This document shows positions 36,291 through 48,400 of a stretch of 64,000 nt of DNA, one piece after another. Position numbers and translations under genes: made by a program. The first letter of the stretch is position 1, and each line of letters opens with the position of its first letter. Source of the DNA: Eupeodes corollae (lineage: Eukaryota > Arthropoda > Insecta > Diptera > Syrphidae); assembly GCF_945859685.1 (NCBI RefSeq), contig NC_079147.1, forward strand, positions 14,487,289 through 14,551,288, in the 5' to 3' direction. A model generated the notes under the pieces. That model had not been told where the DNA came from, did not search any database, and saw only the letters and a list, made by a program, of their open reading frames with translations.

Positions 36291-37723
36291 TTTTTACACA
36301 AATTGGTAAATAAATGAATCATAATCGTTTCACTGAAAGCATTCTATGTTCCTTGTATTCTTAACTTACGGTCGGTTTTACGTTCAATGATCAACTATAA
36401 TCTTAAGTTTTTGATTTCAATCAGTTTTAATGGTAGAAGCTATAAATGATAGCTTCAATAATGAAAACTAATGACAGTTTTAACTGGTCCCTCAATCTTT
36501 TCACTGTAATACCAGTTCTCCAGAAATATTTACTTGGATTTAAGATGAAGTTGGAAGGCTGAACCGTTTTGCCTCTGGCTAGTTGATCGTCAGTAATTTC
36601 TTTTCCCTCCTTCTTCCCTTGTTTTGATTGGAATTAAGATTTTTAAAAGCCTGTATTTGACTCTCACTCTAATTGATAAGAATAATTGTTTAACGTTCAC
36701 TTTCTTGACTTAGTTCTAAAACAAAATGAAGTTTCAATAATATTAATTTTTCGTTTATCTACATGAAACTTCATTTGAAAATATATATAAATAACTCGAC
36801 CATTTCTTCACATCTAATCATATCTGTAGAACTCGGTATAAGATAATTTTTGAGTTCTAGAGATTTTCGATATTGGTTGAATCGAACTGAGTTCAAAAGT
36901 GTTGTTTGCTATTTTAGTGCAACCAAATTTAAAAAATCTGACAGATTTCGTTTGCGTTTTATTAGAGAATTTGGTTTTAATATTCTCACTTTTTTTTCGA
37001 AAAACAAATTGTGTTTTCGAGAAAGATCAAAAGAAATTGGTTACGAGTCCTGTAATCTCTAAGATACCATAATGATACCTGCAATTTAACTGATTGAAAG
37101 TATTGAATTGAAAATTTTTAAAAAATAGTGTGTTGAGATAGCTCTTATGTCTATTTGTGCAGACTCTAAAGTCTATTTGTGCAGAATCAAACGGCTAGTG
37201 TGTGATATTCTCCCACGCTTTGATGTGGAAAATATGTTAAAGAAACAAAGCGCACGGAAATTAAAATAAAAGATTAATGGGTTTAATTGTTTATGTTAAT
37301 TTTACACTTATAAAACTGTTAGCTTCCACAACATTTTACATTATGTAGCTAATATGAGTGAATTTTTTGCAAAACCGTCCATGTTCATATATTTTCCAAA
37401 AATATTTTATTACTGCACATATAATGTCTTTGTGTTCTGAAATTTCATCCGAAACCAGAATGAATCTAAAAATTAGGCCTTTAAGAAAAGTAGAAAAATT
37501 GCTTAACCGAGTCTAACATCCTAGACCCCCAAATTTGAGAGTCTACTAAATCAAAGTTTTGTCTCAAACTGAGACTTAAATCAGAGTTCTAACTCTTGAA
37601 AACAAGATCAAGAAATGAGTTAGAACTCAATTGAGTTGCAATTTGTCAATAAACCGAATTCTAGAGACTAGAACTTTGTCAAGAAATTGCCAGTAACTTT
37701 ATATTAAAACAAAATTATGGCGC
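36291..37723. other. AT-rich stretch without recognised gene
   Basis: Contains GAGTTCTAACTC-type short inverted words near 37570-37630 but no gene or dated repeat. Confidence 0.4.
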
Positions 37724-37912
37724 AACGTCCATTGGAAACTATAGGCTAGTAAATTACAACTCTTAGCCATTCCTGTTTAATGGAGTAATGTTGCAAGGGA
37801 TGCAGCGGGGCCAACAAGCACTAGTACCTGAGAACAAATATAGATAAGTCATGCATGGATTGAACCCAAGACTCCTGGACTGTTATTTACGCACTCACGG
37901 GTACTACTTTAA
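37724..37912 (-). repeat. tRNA-derived SINE, internally deleted minus-strand copy
   Basis: GCGCAACGTCCATTG at the left, AACTCTTAGCCATTCCTGTT in the body, ATGGATTGAACCCAAGACTC (B box region) and CTCACGGGTACTAC at the right match the family. About 100 bp in the middle are missing. Confidence 0.6.
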
Positions 37913-39467
37913 CTTTATTAGGATCGACAAATTTCCTCTGACAGCAACAAAACTTTTAATTTAAAAAACAGTGTTAACCAAACATGTTTGATATCAATAT
38001 TTAGTACATTATATACAACATAGCTTTAAGCACATACCACTTTTTTATAAATAGTACAATAAAATCACAATCTCTTACATCGAAATCAAACCAATTCCGT
38101 ATTAACCACATTATCAAATAACAAACAAAATAAAATCCAAATAAATCCCATTTTCAAAATCATCAATATCAGCATATTTTATTACAATTCAAACCTTTTC
38201 ATATCACCCAAATACATTAATTCATACCATAAAGAGCCTGATGTATAAGCGATATATCGCTGCGGATAATATAATCGCATATAATAATACCTACAATACA
38301 ATAGGGATAGCCCACAACAACCATGTGAATTTGGATTTGCACTAAATTCGAATTTATAATATGACAGCATGATGATATCTGCGATCCTTTAGATTCAGCA
38401 TCAACCCTCCATAACCTACCTCCCAAAACCTTACCCAAAACCATATACACTAAGCCAAGAATTTCCAACAACAAAAAGAAAAATGAGTAAATAAATAAAA
38501 TAAACTTTCAATCTCCCAACTTCAACCGCCCCTGGCCATATTTTTGAAAATTGGCAGAGAGGGTATAAAACCACATCCCCATTACCTACTCTATACCCAC
38601 CTAAGCTAAACTCCATAAAGAACAACCATAACAATCAACTTTGCCAGCGGCAACCCCACAAAAACCCACACACATACTGTCAGTTCATATACATACATAT
38701 ATATACGGACCCCTATATAGCAACTTCCTTTTTTTCGCACCCACTCAATCATCCCCCGTATCTCATCCGATTTTCGCAACATCATATCAGCGTTATTATT
38801 ACTTTTATTATATTGCATTATTATGCTCCACATCGCCACCACCCGGTCGGCGCACCCGGTTTGGACCGAGAGCCACCCTCCTCAAATCTGCCTGCCATTG
38901 CCATCCCTTAAGGGCGAACTTATACCGCACACGAAAAAAAAAGAAAGAAAAAACGTCCCATACGCAAGTAGGTATATGCTGCCATGAGTATGGGAGGAGA
39001 GAAAATAAAATCAAAACGGTTTATATGCTAACAAAAGATACTTAAAAAAGTATCTTACGATATTGCGGCGAAAATAGGCCGGATATTTGATCTTGGAGAT
39101 TAAGGGATTGTCGCCGTTTTGTGCAGACTCAAGAGAAAATTGGACTCTATTGTGTTCTATTGAAGCGGAGAATATGCTTCTGCTGCTGTTCCTTGTTCTG
39201 TGAAGTTTGAATCTAGGGTTTCCATTCAACTTTTTAAGAAGGTAAATCAAAATCAAATCAATCAAATTATGCTTTAAACCCACCGTCACCTTTAAGAAGC
39301 ATTCGGCCGTTCTGCCACTTTTCTTTTTGAACCGTAAAATATAAAAATTCAGAACTGTTCTGGCATTAATCTCAGCATCGAAGTTGGACCAGAAATATTG
39401 TCAATGTTGGGGCTACGCATCTATTGAAAAATGTTGGCAGCTTTCTTGTGATTGAAAAAAAAAAAAT
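37913..39467. other. AT-rich stretch, locally C-rich, without recognised gene
   Basis: Positions 38640-38960 are C-rich on the plus strand, with a 134-codon open frame (38641-39045) of low complexity (many Pro, Thr, His, Ser). I see no domain and no splice or promoter signal strong enough to call a gene. Confidence 0.4.
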
Positions 39468-39708
39468 AGGCGTAGCAACAGTCCGTAGAAGATCAGTGAC
39501 ATGCAACTCTCAACCATTGTTGTTTGCAAGCCTTTTTAGGGATTGACATTTTCACATTTTCGTGTCAAGAACTACTATTGGGGAATTTATCAATTTCTCC
39601 CAAGAAGCAGTACCTGCGAAAAACTTAAAGGTGGCACAGTCAGGGACTGTGACCAAGACCTCTGGCAAGACAGTCCGAATCACTAATTATCACCCTATGG
39701 GTACTACT
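39468..39708 (-). repeat. tRNA-derived SINE, minus-strand copy
   Basis: GTAGCAACAGTCCGTAGA at the left, CAACTCTCAACCATTGTTGT in the body, CCAAGACCTCTGGCAAGACA and TATGGGTACTACT at the right match the family at 19215. A poly(A/T) stretch abuts its 3' end at 39457-39467. Confidence 0.65.
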
Positions 39709-40204
39709 TTCTTGTTTAAGTGTCTGTGATATTTCAAGCGATGTAGCACAAATAATGCTTTAAACATCAATGTGTTAACTATGCGCTTGTATCTTTAAAA
39801 TAAACAGAATTCATTTTCCGATGTCAATGTAGACAAAGCAGACCAACAATCTCATCTATTTAAGCAAAGGCGTTGTAGCAAATAAAATAAATCCCGTGAT
39901 TTGTAAGGGGACTGGAGATAATTTATTTTGGAGCATGCATCAAATTGATTGTAACATAATTGAATCCACAATCCAGCAGAGCCATGTCTAGATGTCTAGG
40001 CATCCCTGCCAATCTGGTCCGTTCCTAAAGAATGACTGTGGAAAATTTGCCCTGTCATATGTTTTCTTTATCAAAGAATGTAGTGCAGAACTCTCATGTA
40101 AACAACAAAGGCATTTTATTTTAAAAGTCTGGCCAATAACTCTCTACTCTGCGGTATGTCAATGTAGAAGTTGGAGTATTGAGGCAGAAGAACCAAAAAT
40201 TGGT
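39709..40204. other. AT-rich spacer
   Basis: Nothing recognised. Confidence 0.4.
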
Positions 40205-40450
40205 TAAGTTGTTACTACTTACTTAGGTCCTTAGACCTATAAATCCAGTGGGTGTTCCGAGGTGGGACATAGAGCTTCAGGTAGTCCTACACCCAATCGT
40301 GTTGGGTTCCCGGCGATGTGCTTGAGCTTCTTCCAGCTCTTCCACAATCACGCCGATTTCTTCTTGACTGTTCGTTTCCACGTGCTTCTCGGTCTACCGA
40401 TGTCTCTGCCTATTAAATGAGTGGATTCCACTGCGTTGCCTGCACTGTTC
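40205..40450 (-). mobile_element. RTE-like LINE 3'-end fragment
   Basis: On the minus strand it reads in one frame GRPRSTWKRTVKKKSA, WKSWKKLKHIAGNPTRLG and EALCPTSEHPLDL, the pattern of RTE-like ORF C-termini (GRPR.TW...W......A.D...W...EAL). It ends in TAAGTAAGTAGTA, the AAGT-type tail also seen at 63335. Partial and decayed. Confidence 0.45.
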
Positions 40451-40828
40451 TGGTCCGTTGTACTACATAGTTCTTCACAGGATACACGATTGCTTCTGAA
40501 AACCCGTATAAGATGTTTGGTAGACGCCTTTTAGTGAAGGTCTGCAGATTCGTGATTATCGTTGGTATTATTTTCGGACAAAACAGTACTGATTCGACGT
40601 TTTCTGCGTAACATTCTTAGCTTTGTCTTTAAGCTGGGAGAGTTGTTTCTCCAAACATTGCACAACATTCCCGATACGGTAAGCGATATCTTGTTCGGTT
40701 CCGAATTTGATGGATATCATAGTTGTAAGATACAGAAAACTCTCCTTTTACCACTTTTACCAGAGAGGATGAGTGAGAAATGTTCACCATTTTATGGAAA
40801 TCCATTGTTCTGTGAGATAGCAAGCATA

Positions 40829-41180
40829 CAGTGGTGTTCAACAAATTTTATTACCCTTTCAAGATCAGTTCTTGGAATTTAAAAACCATACGGTTTTTGC
40901 CATTGAAACAATGTATAAAAGTCCATGTTATTATCAATAATAGCTGCATTTGGCTCGTGATATAGTAGTCCAACACCAAACGAAGTGATTTTGTGTTAAA
41001 AAATGGGAGAAATCAGTTCGGAATCTAAAGCCAATATTCTGTGTCTGTCACGTCTCAATTTGACAACTCGTGAAAGTTCTAAGAGACTGAATATTGCTCA
41101 GCAAACTGTAGGGTGGAACTTGAAGGAAAACAGGTTCAGGGAGGCCAAAAAAGACGACCCTAGTGGAAAACGACTGTAAG
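40829..41180 (+). pseudogene. Tc1-like transposon 5' fragment with helix-turn-helix region
   Basis: A TA dinucleotide (40827-40828) precedes CAGTGGTGTTCAACAAATTT, which looks like a Tc1-type terminal repeat. From the ATG at 41004 the frame reads MGEISSESKANILCLSRLNL then TTRESSKRLNIAQQTVGWNL, resembling the paired helix-turn-helix of Tc1/mariner transposases (LS.REIAKKLNVSQSTV). It stops after about 58 codons and is replaced by LINE sequence. Confidence 0.5.
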
Positions 41181-41249
41181 TCTTGTAATGCAAACCAATC
41201 CGACAAGAAATGATAGAAATTTAAGGAGCTTATGAATATGGTGAACTCC

Positions 41250-41650
41250 GCAAAGCAATTCAGATAAACTCCCTGTTTACGCTATTAAAAGCCATCTCAA
41301 TATCCATGAACAGAAGAAAAGTTGATCGATATTCGACGAACGGAATCCTTCTTCTTCACTGTCGAATTTTACTTGGAGGTGTTTCCTCACACGTTCTAAA
41401 ATAATCTTAGATACTATTTTGGCAGCTGCAAAATACGAATACCTCTACATCAGATCCTCAATTTTTGGGAGCTTTACAGTCATTCCCTTTTTCCACTTTT
41501 CGGCGAAACGTTTAGAGACCCATGCTGCTTCTGTGAGCTGTGGCAGCAATTCTCGATGAACTTGCAGCTGGAAAAATTTCTGCAGGAATGCCGTCTTGCC
41601 TTACCGCTTTGTTGCATCGGGCAGCTCAAAAGATGTTAATCCCGAAAATA
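41250..41650 (-). mobile_element. RTE/SR2-like reverse transcriptase fragment
   Basis: On the minus strand frames give FAEKWKKGMTVKLPKIEDLM, AKIVSKIILERVRKHLQVKF and EEEGFRSSNIDQLF, which align with the WK.G.IVKLPKKGDL...ILERI...QAGFR...IDHI blocks of the LINE family at 32270. Stops and frameshifts interrupt it. Confidence 0.55.
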
Positions 41651-41754
41651 ACACCAGCGCCAGTGCTAAGACCAAATGAAGAATTACGTTTGCTTACCAC
41701 TTTTTCTTTGGATTAAGAAAGCTATTGAAAGCCTTCTCTCGTTCAACCAATGTT

Positions 41755-41880
41755 TCACAAAAAGAAGACCCTTATTATCACCGTTCTGCCTTACGTTGCA
41801 GAAAAAAATATTATGACAGAAGCGAATAAAAGCACCTTGGGTTGTTTCCAGAGAAAGGTGTTAGCGTATTTATAGACAGC
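41755..41880 (+). mobile_element. RTE-like LINE fragment (YGAE-FERK block)
   Basis: One frame reads KKTLIITVLPYVAEKNIMTE and ANKSTLGCFQRKVLAYL, matching the TLI.PVLLYGAE.WT..E....LG.FERKVLR block of RTE LINEs. Opposite strand to the neighbouring RT fragment, so a separate or inverted piece. Confidence 0.5.
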
Positions 41881-43139
41881 GAATGGAGGAGCAGATGTAA
41901 CGAGTAGTATAATACATAAGTTACCGTCTCTAATTCGAAATGTTTTAAATAAATGTTTAATATTTACAACAATTCTTTCGTACGTGAACCTACGATAATA
42001 ATATTTACTCCAACTTTGACAGTTTGGTCATAGTTTTAAGGGTCCCTTCACATTTAAAGTTTAAATCTGTCAAGTCAGAATTTTAATCCTTAAATAATAA
42101 TAATATTAAAAAACTATTGAATGAATTATTTTTGTTGATAAGTTCGTCCTTCTTGTACATTTCTCACACAAACTACTTTGATTTTTGAAAAATCATAAAT
42201 CAAATTAATGGTAACCCTGGTTATTTTGATGCTGTAAAGGATTTTTTAACATAGAAAAAGCTGAATAATATTCCTTTGCTCTAGTATGTGTTCATGTAAC
42301 TTCTGTTACATGAACACATACACATTTCACATTCACCCTTTTCCCCGCCAAAACAAAACCCTCTTATCTGAATGAATCGTTGACTTCGTCGTCGTCGTCA
42401 TAACTACCAACCCCATAGTCAGCCATATTCATTGTTGCCACCGCCGCTTGCCGCAAAAATAAAAAAACATAAAAGTAACTTTACATGGATACGACTCAAC
42501 GTCTACATCTATAACATAGAAGGATGTTAAAATCAAATTTTATTTCTCATATTTTTTTCCATTTTCTCTATATAAATGGAAATTAAGCATCCTTGAAATA
42601 AAATAACAAAAATGAAGAAGAAGAACGAAACGATAATACTATGCATACGCTCACTACCCTCATAGAAAAGTGTAAATCTTTACATAATAAAGTGTTGGTA
42701 TTTTATATATGAATGCAAATGTGAGCCAATAAAATCAAGGATCAAATGAAGAGCGCATGAAATTTATTCAACTACCTTATATCTTATGATACTATTGCCT
42801 TTGCCGCTACCGCTTTACCTTTGCCGCTCCCACATCGAATCATCATAGCAGCGTTAGATATGATAATATGAGATAGTCAGTGGGTGGCGGATGAAGGGTG
42901 TAAAATTATAATAGATATATTACTTGGAAAATAAATTGAAGTTATGTTACAGTTACCATCAGGATTTGGTGGAAGAGATGATACCATATTTATTATTATT
43001 TGTACTCATTTAAGGGATTTCGGGAAATAATATAAGGCATCTATGTAAAGTATCTGTGAGTTTAGATTTCTTTGAAGTTTTGAGATTTTGTAAGTGCTTA
43101 TTGTTTTGAAAATGGATTAGGTGTCAGTAAATAAAATAA
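41881..43139. other. AT-rich stretch with a perfect hairpin, no recognised gene
   Basis: Apart from the hairpin at 42284-42321 and a short CGT/GTC-rich tract near 42385-42400, no gene or mobile element is recognised up to the LTR element. Confidence 0.4.
42284..42321. repeat. Perfect 17-bp inverted repeat with 4-nt loop
   Basis: GTATGTGTTCATGTAAC, loop TTCT, GTTACATGAACACATAC. All 17 pairs are perfect. Unlikely by chance in one place; it may be a small fold-back, a regulatory hairpin or a sequencing-derived fold. Confidence 0.7.
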
Positions 43140-43144
43140 GACTT
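43140..43144. repeat. Target-site duplication of the LTR element (left)
   Basis: GACTT before AGTTAAC; GACTT recurs after the 3' LTR at 51190-51194. If the LTR is taken to end in G, the duplication is the 4-bp ACTT. Confidence 0.75.
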
Positions 43145-43512
43145 AGTTAACACCTCGCGCCAACACGCGCGACTATGATTTGCCAATTCAGCATAACAGC
43201 ATATTCTCATAAGTTCCCACGATTGGTGGGTATCATATTCTGGACAACGGTGCATTGAGGTGAATGCACCGACACTACGAGTATCAAGGTCGCTGACGCA
43301 GCAATCATCGATACACGCCGTTAGGTGTTATTTTAGGGAATTAGTTTTAAGTTAATCAGTTCAATTGTGAGCCCGGACCTGATTAGTCGTTAAATAAATA
43401 TATTGTCAAATTTAATAACCGTTTATTTATTCCGTAAGTCGAACCGTTGGGCCAGCCCCTCAGGGGTTGGCGTTCGCTTTTTTTTCATATACGAATCCGC
43501 GATTCGTTAATT
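43145..43512 (+). repeat. 5' LTR
   Basis: Begins AGTTAACACCTCGCGCC and ends GATTCGTTAATT. One mismatch with the 3' LTR. Contains the core promoter at 43356-43390 and an AATAAA signal at 43393-43398. Confidence 0.95.
43356..43390 (+). promoter_or_regulatory. TATA-less core promoter: Inr plus DPE in the LTR
   Basis: TCAGTT (43356-43361) is a perfect insect initiator with A+1 at 43358. AGTCGT at 43385-43390 lies exactly at +28 to +33 and fits the DPE consensus RGWYVT at every base. No TATA box is placed at -30. This predicts U3/R at 43358 and a short R ending soon after the AATAAA. Confidence 0.7.
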
Positions 43513-43529
43513 GGCGCCCGAGCAGGGAC
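43512..43529 (+). other. Primer binding site, tRNA-Lys type
   Basis: TGGCGCCCGAGCAGGGAC overlaps the last base of the LTR. It differs at one position from the well-known 18-base site complementary to tRNA-Lys3, so minus-strand DNA is probably primed by tRNA-Lys. Confidence 0.8.
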
Positions 43530-44241
43530 CGCGTTGCAAAACTGTATCCTTTTCGCCTGTAGATCCTAGTTCATTACCAATACGCTCTATTTGAGTGAAC
43601 GTCACTGTTAACATGGGAACACAGTTGACCATTTTGGATAATAACTAAACTTTTCGCATAAACATGGGAACATGCGAATATCTGTTAAGGCTAAAGGATA
43701 CGACGGTGATGGTGATCGTTCCATTAGTAGGCTGCTTGCGGCTAAACGGGATTCAAACGACACCTCCCACGCAACACGGTTCCTTGGAAACCCTATTCCG
43801 TCGGTTAAGGGGAGTACTAAATCTAAACCCTTTTTTTTTTTCAGGAAAAAATATTTCAACAAAAAATATATATCTTTTAAAAGACTAAAGACTAAAGCGA
43901 GGAAGTTATGATAATTGTGTGAGTGGGAAAAAAGAGCCCATAATTTATCTATATTCTATAGAAAAAGTGATCCTTGAAGCATTAAGCTATTCAAAGAAAA
44001 GATATATATATATTATTCCTAATTTGAAAAGAATAATCATATTTAATTTATTAATTGTTATTAATTGTGCAAGTGTGAGTGTGTGCAGTTATTTGATATA
44101 AAAGAAAAAAGAAGTTTAATAAGGTGAAAAATAATCTTTCATAATCTGTGCCTAGTGTCTGTTAAGGTAAGCCTACATTTTACATTTTTTTTATTCTTAT
44201 TTTATTTTTTGAGAGAGATTTTTAAAATAAAAACATAAACT
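43530..44241 (+). other. Errantivirus untranslated leader with candidate splice donor
   Basis: About 710 nt between PBS and gag with several short upstream ATG frames. TTAAG/GTAAGC at 44166/44167 is a strong 5' splice site and is the natural candidate donor for the spliced env message. Packaging signals are expected here but are not identifiable by eye. Confidence 0.5.
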
Positions 44242-45435
44242 ATGGATCAAGTCGCCCAACAAATTGTTGAATTGACTGGGGCAGTCAGTAGCTTGATTTC
44301 CCAATTGAAAAGCTTTGAGAGGAGAATCGAAGCTGTCGAAGGAAAAACAAATTCGTCAGCCTCCTCAGCTGCACCTTCTTCGGCTGTTAGCCATTTTGAG
44401 CTTAGTCCTCCTCAAACAGAGGCTGATCTCAGGGAAATAAGTAAGCTACCTGACTGCGTTAAAGAACTTCAGGTCTTTAATGGAAATCCTACTCAATATG
44501 TATCATGAATACATACTGTAGAGGGAATCCTTAAAGACTATGAAATAGTTAAATCAAAACCGCTTTACCGTGCGATTTTACAACACATTCGGGGTAAAAT
44601 CAGAGGTCCTGCTGATGCCGCTTTAGTAAGTTATAATATTTTTGACGCTGACTGGCTCGAGATGAAATCCTGCCTATCATTGCATTATGCTGATAAGCGA
44701 GACTTAAGGACTCTCGAACATCAGTTGAACCAACTTGCTCAGAAGGGCAGTAAGCTGGACGACTTTTATGCTGCTGTTAACCACCAATTATCTTTGATGG
44801 TTAACAAAATAAAAACTGAATCGTATAGCGAAGAAACTATACGGGCCTTGGTGGAAACGTATAGGAATAGGGCACTGGATGTTTTCGTGCGTGGCCTTAA
44901 CGGCGATATCTCGAGGATGTTGATGATTCAACGACCGAGAACTCTTCCAGAGGCATATTCTGCTTGCCTGGAAATACAGAATCTCAATTATAGAAACAAT
45001 TCAGTGCATTCCTCTACCTTTCAGAATAGCATTACGTCTCCAATAAATCAAAATTTCAGGAGTCTTGAATTCAGACCCCATATTCCCCCCAAAAGGCCTC
45101 AGCAAAACCAAATAGGGAGAAATAACAGGTTAGCTTGGCAATCGAATTACGAAGATGTCCAACCACCAAAAGTCGGACCAAAGCCTGCAGAAAAGATGGA
45201 AGTCGATAGGAGCGTTCAAAGCAAACAGGTCAACTATGCCAACCGCCAAAAGCTCCAAGGCAACCCATTCAAGCGTAGATCAGCCTCTGACAACTTCCCC
45301 AACAAGCAGCAACGTCTCTATAATATTGAGGTAGAAGATGGTGAGGACCTAGAAGAATACTCTGCTTCCGCAGAGGAGGCTACCTCTGACGAAATAAATT
45401 TTATGACAAAGGGCCATCTAGCGTACCATACTTAG
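44242..45435 (+). pseudogene. gag: gag, interrupted by one in-frame TGA
   Basis: The frame runs from ATG 44242 to TAG at 45433-45435 (398 codons counting both stops). Only the TGA at 44506-44508 (codon 89) breaks it, and the same frame continues on both sides without shift. The N-terminus (MDQVAQQIVELTGAVSSLIS) is a predicted coiled coil. The middle has capsid-like helices (LRTLEHQLNQLAQKG, LVETYRNRALDVFVRGL, PRTLPEAYSACLEIQ). The C-terminus is rich in Gln, Pro, Arg and then acidic residues, with no CCHC knuckle, as usual for errantiviruses. Gag assembles the particle. The stop would give an 88-residue product unless read through, and would also cut Gag-Pol expression. Confidence 0.85.
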
Positions 45436-48400
45436 AGTATGTGACAAAGGATGGAGTAGTGTTGAAGTTTCTTGTTGATACGGGGGCCAACAAGAACTTC
45501 ATTAGTTCCAAAATCGATCAGCCCTCTATATCATTACAAAAACCTTTTTCTGTTAAATCCGCGGGTGGCAGTATCAAAGTATCGAAATATGTCGAGGGAA
45601 GATTTTTTTCTAACATTGGGAATGATACTGTCCTCCAATTCTTTGTTCTTCCTGGACTTGATTCCTTCGATGGTATCATTGGGGATGATTCTTTGAAGCA
45701 ATTGGAAGCTGTCATTGATAGGAAAAACAACATTCTTACCATCAAACCTAACTTGAAGATTCCACTCAAGGCAAAGTTATCAAGACAAATCAACGCTGTC
45801 TTTAATGAGGATCTTTCTGACGACGTTAGGCAAGAACTACACAAATTAATTGACAAACACCAATCGCTCTTTGGACCAATTAGCATTGATGAAGTTATAG
45901 ATACTTCGGTGCAAGCAGAAATTAGGACAAGAACGGACGAACCAATATACACGAAGTGCTATCCTTATCCGACATGCCTAAGGGAAGTCGTAGAGGAGGA
46001 AATTAAAAACCTATTAGAGGAAGGGATTATAAGACCCTCTAAAAGTCCCTACAATTCTCCAATCTGGGTAGTTCCTAAGAAACCAAAACCTAATGGTGAA
46101 AAACAATATCGAATGGTCATCGACTATAAAAGACTTAATAGCGTGACTATTTCGGACGCGTATCCCATACCGGATATAAACGCCACTCTCGCCAGTCTAG
46201 GAAATGCTAAATACTTCACGACTTTAGACTTAACGTCAGGATTTCACCAAATTCCAATGAAACCCTCAGACATTCAAAAAACAGCCTTTTCCTCCATGAA
46301 TGGTAAGTATGAGTTCTTGAGATTGCCATTCGGACTCAAGAACGCGCCAGCTATTTTCCAACGGACAATTGATGATGTCCTTAAACCATTCATAGGAAAG
46401 ATATGTTATGTCTATATCGATGACATAATAGTCTTTAGCAAGAATGAAGAAGAGCATTTAAAAAACCTTGACATGGTCCTCGGAAGGCTTAACGAAGCTC
46501 ACTTAAAAGTGAACCTTGAAAAAACCCATTTCATGGACACTTCCGTAGAGTTTCTTGGCTATGTTATAACGGCCAATGGTGTATTACCTGATAAAAAGAA
46601 AATTGAGGCTATCCGAAACATACAACCTCCAAGTAATTTGAAGGAGCTTAAATCGTTTCTCGGATTAACCTCATATTACAGAAAATTTATTAGAGATTAT
46701 GCCAAAGTCGCTAAACCCCTTACCAATTTAACAAGAGGCGAAAACGCTCAAGTCAAGGCCAACCAATCAAGGAAAATATCAATAGAACTTGATGAAAAAG
46801 CCACACAAGCGTTTAATGACCTAAAAGAGCTCCTCACATCTGCTGAAGTACTTGCATTCCCAGATTTTAGTAAACCATTTTCTCTTACTACTGACGCATC
46901 CAACATAGCCATTGGAGCAGTTTTGTCCCAAGGAGACGGAGGTAAGGAAAGACCAATTGCCTTTATTTCCAGATCACTAACCGCAAGTGAAGAAAACTAC
47001 GCCACAAATGAGAAAGAAATGTTGGCGATAGTTTGGGCACTGGATAACCTGAGATCCTATTTATATGGTGCAAAACAAATTAAAATATTCACTGACCACC
47101 AACCTCTTACCTATGCTTTGGGTAATCGCAATTACAACGCAAAGTTGAAGCGATGGAAAGCTAGGATAGAAGAATATAATTGTGAATTAATTTACAAGCC
47201 TGGAAAATCAAATGTGGTAGCAGATGCACTATCGAGACTTAATATTGTAAACGACCACTCGACTGTCTCAGCTAAAGCTGAAACAGAATGTGAAGTGAAT
47301 GCGTTACAGAACACATCTTCAACAGACACAGCTTCCGAACAAAATTTCGCTGATGGTAGATCCGATACTGATACAGCTTTCGAACAGGTTTCCTCCTTAG
47401 GATCACAAGATGTCGAATCGGCTTCAACTGTGTCGGCCAGTGGAACAATGCACAGTGCAGAGCAGGATTCAACGGATCTGATTCCTCATGTGGAAGCTCC
47501 ATTGAATGTTTTCCGAAACCAGATTATTATCAGGGTTTCAGATAATAAACTTGATTCGATGGAGGAACCACATCCCGGTTACATAAGACACTACTTCTCA
47601 ACTCCGTATCTAGATAACGTTGCCCTAACAGCTGTCCTTAAAGCCAAACTTAGGCCCAATATAGTTAATGGCATTAAAATTCCTGAACTTTGTATGGAAC
47701 TTCTGCAAAAGGTATATTTGGAAACGTTTTCCAGCTATAAGATTAGGCTGACACAAAGAATTGTTGAAGATGTCACAGACGAGAATCGAGTGTGGGAACT
47801 CATTAGTAAGGAACACAAGCGAGCTCATAGAAATGCTCGAGAGAACAAGGAACAACTCCTTGAAAGATATTACTTCCCGAAAATGAATAGCTTAATAACA
47901 CGCTATGTAAAGTCCTGTGACATTTGCCTTACAAACAAGTATGATCGACATCCGGCGACCCCTATGTTTCAGCCTACTCCTATTCCCTCTTATCCTTGTG
48001 AGATATTGCACATGGATATTATGGAAATCCAGGGTGAAAAGTTTATATCATGTATCGACAAGTTTTCAAAGTTTGCTAAATTATTCCACATTAGGAACAA
48101 GTCCTCTCTATATCTAAGGGACAAAGTGATGAAAGTACTTCACTATTTTACAGTCCCCAGGATATTAGTTACAGACAATGAAAAAAGTTTTCTCAGCCCC
48201 ATAATAATTAACTTTATCAAAATGCTCGACATAAAGATGTACCAAACACCCGTTAATCGTAGCGAGGTTAACGGCCAAGTTGAAAGATTTCATTCAACAG
48301 TTCTCGAAATTTTTCGATGTTTGAGAGCCGAGTATAAAGAACTTAAGCTAAGGGAGCTGATACACATATCGGTCGATCGATATAACAATACAATTCACTC

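Noticed and set aside
38641..39045. 134-codon plus-strand frame
   Set aside because: Low-complexity Pro/Thr/His/Ser composition in a C-rich tract, overlapping frames on the other strand, no domain.
43919..44101. 60-codon hydrophobic frame in the errantivirus leader
   Set aside because: Starts with GTG, no ATG, and lies in the untranslated leader; no support for translation.
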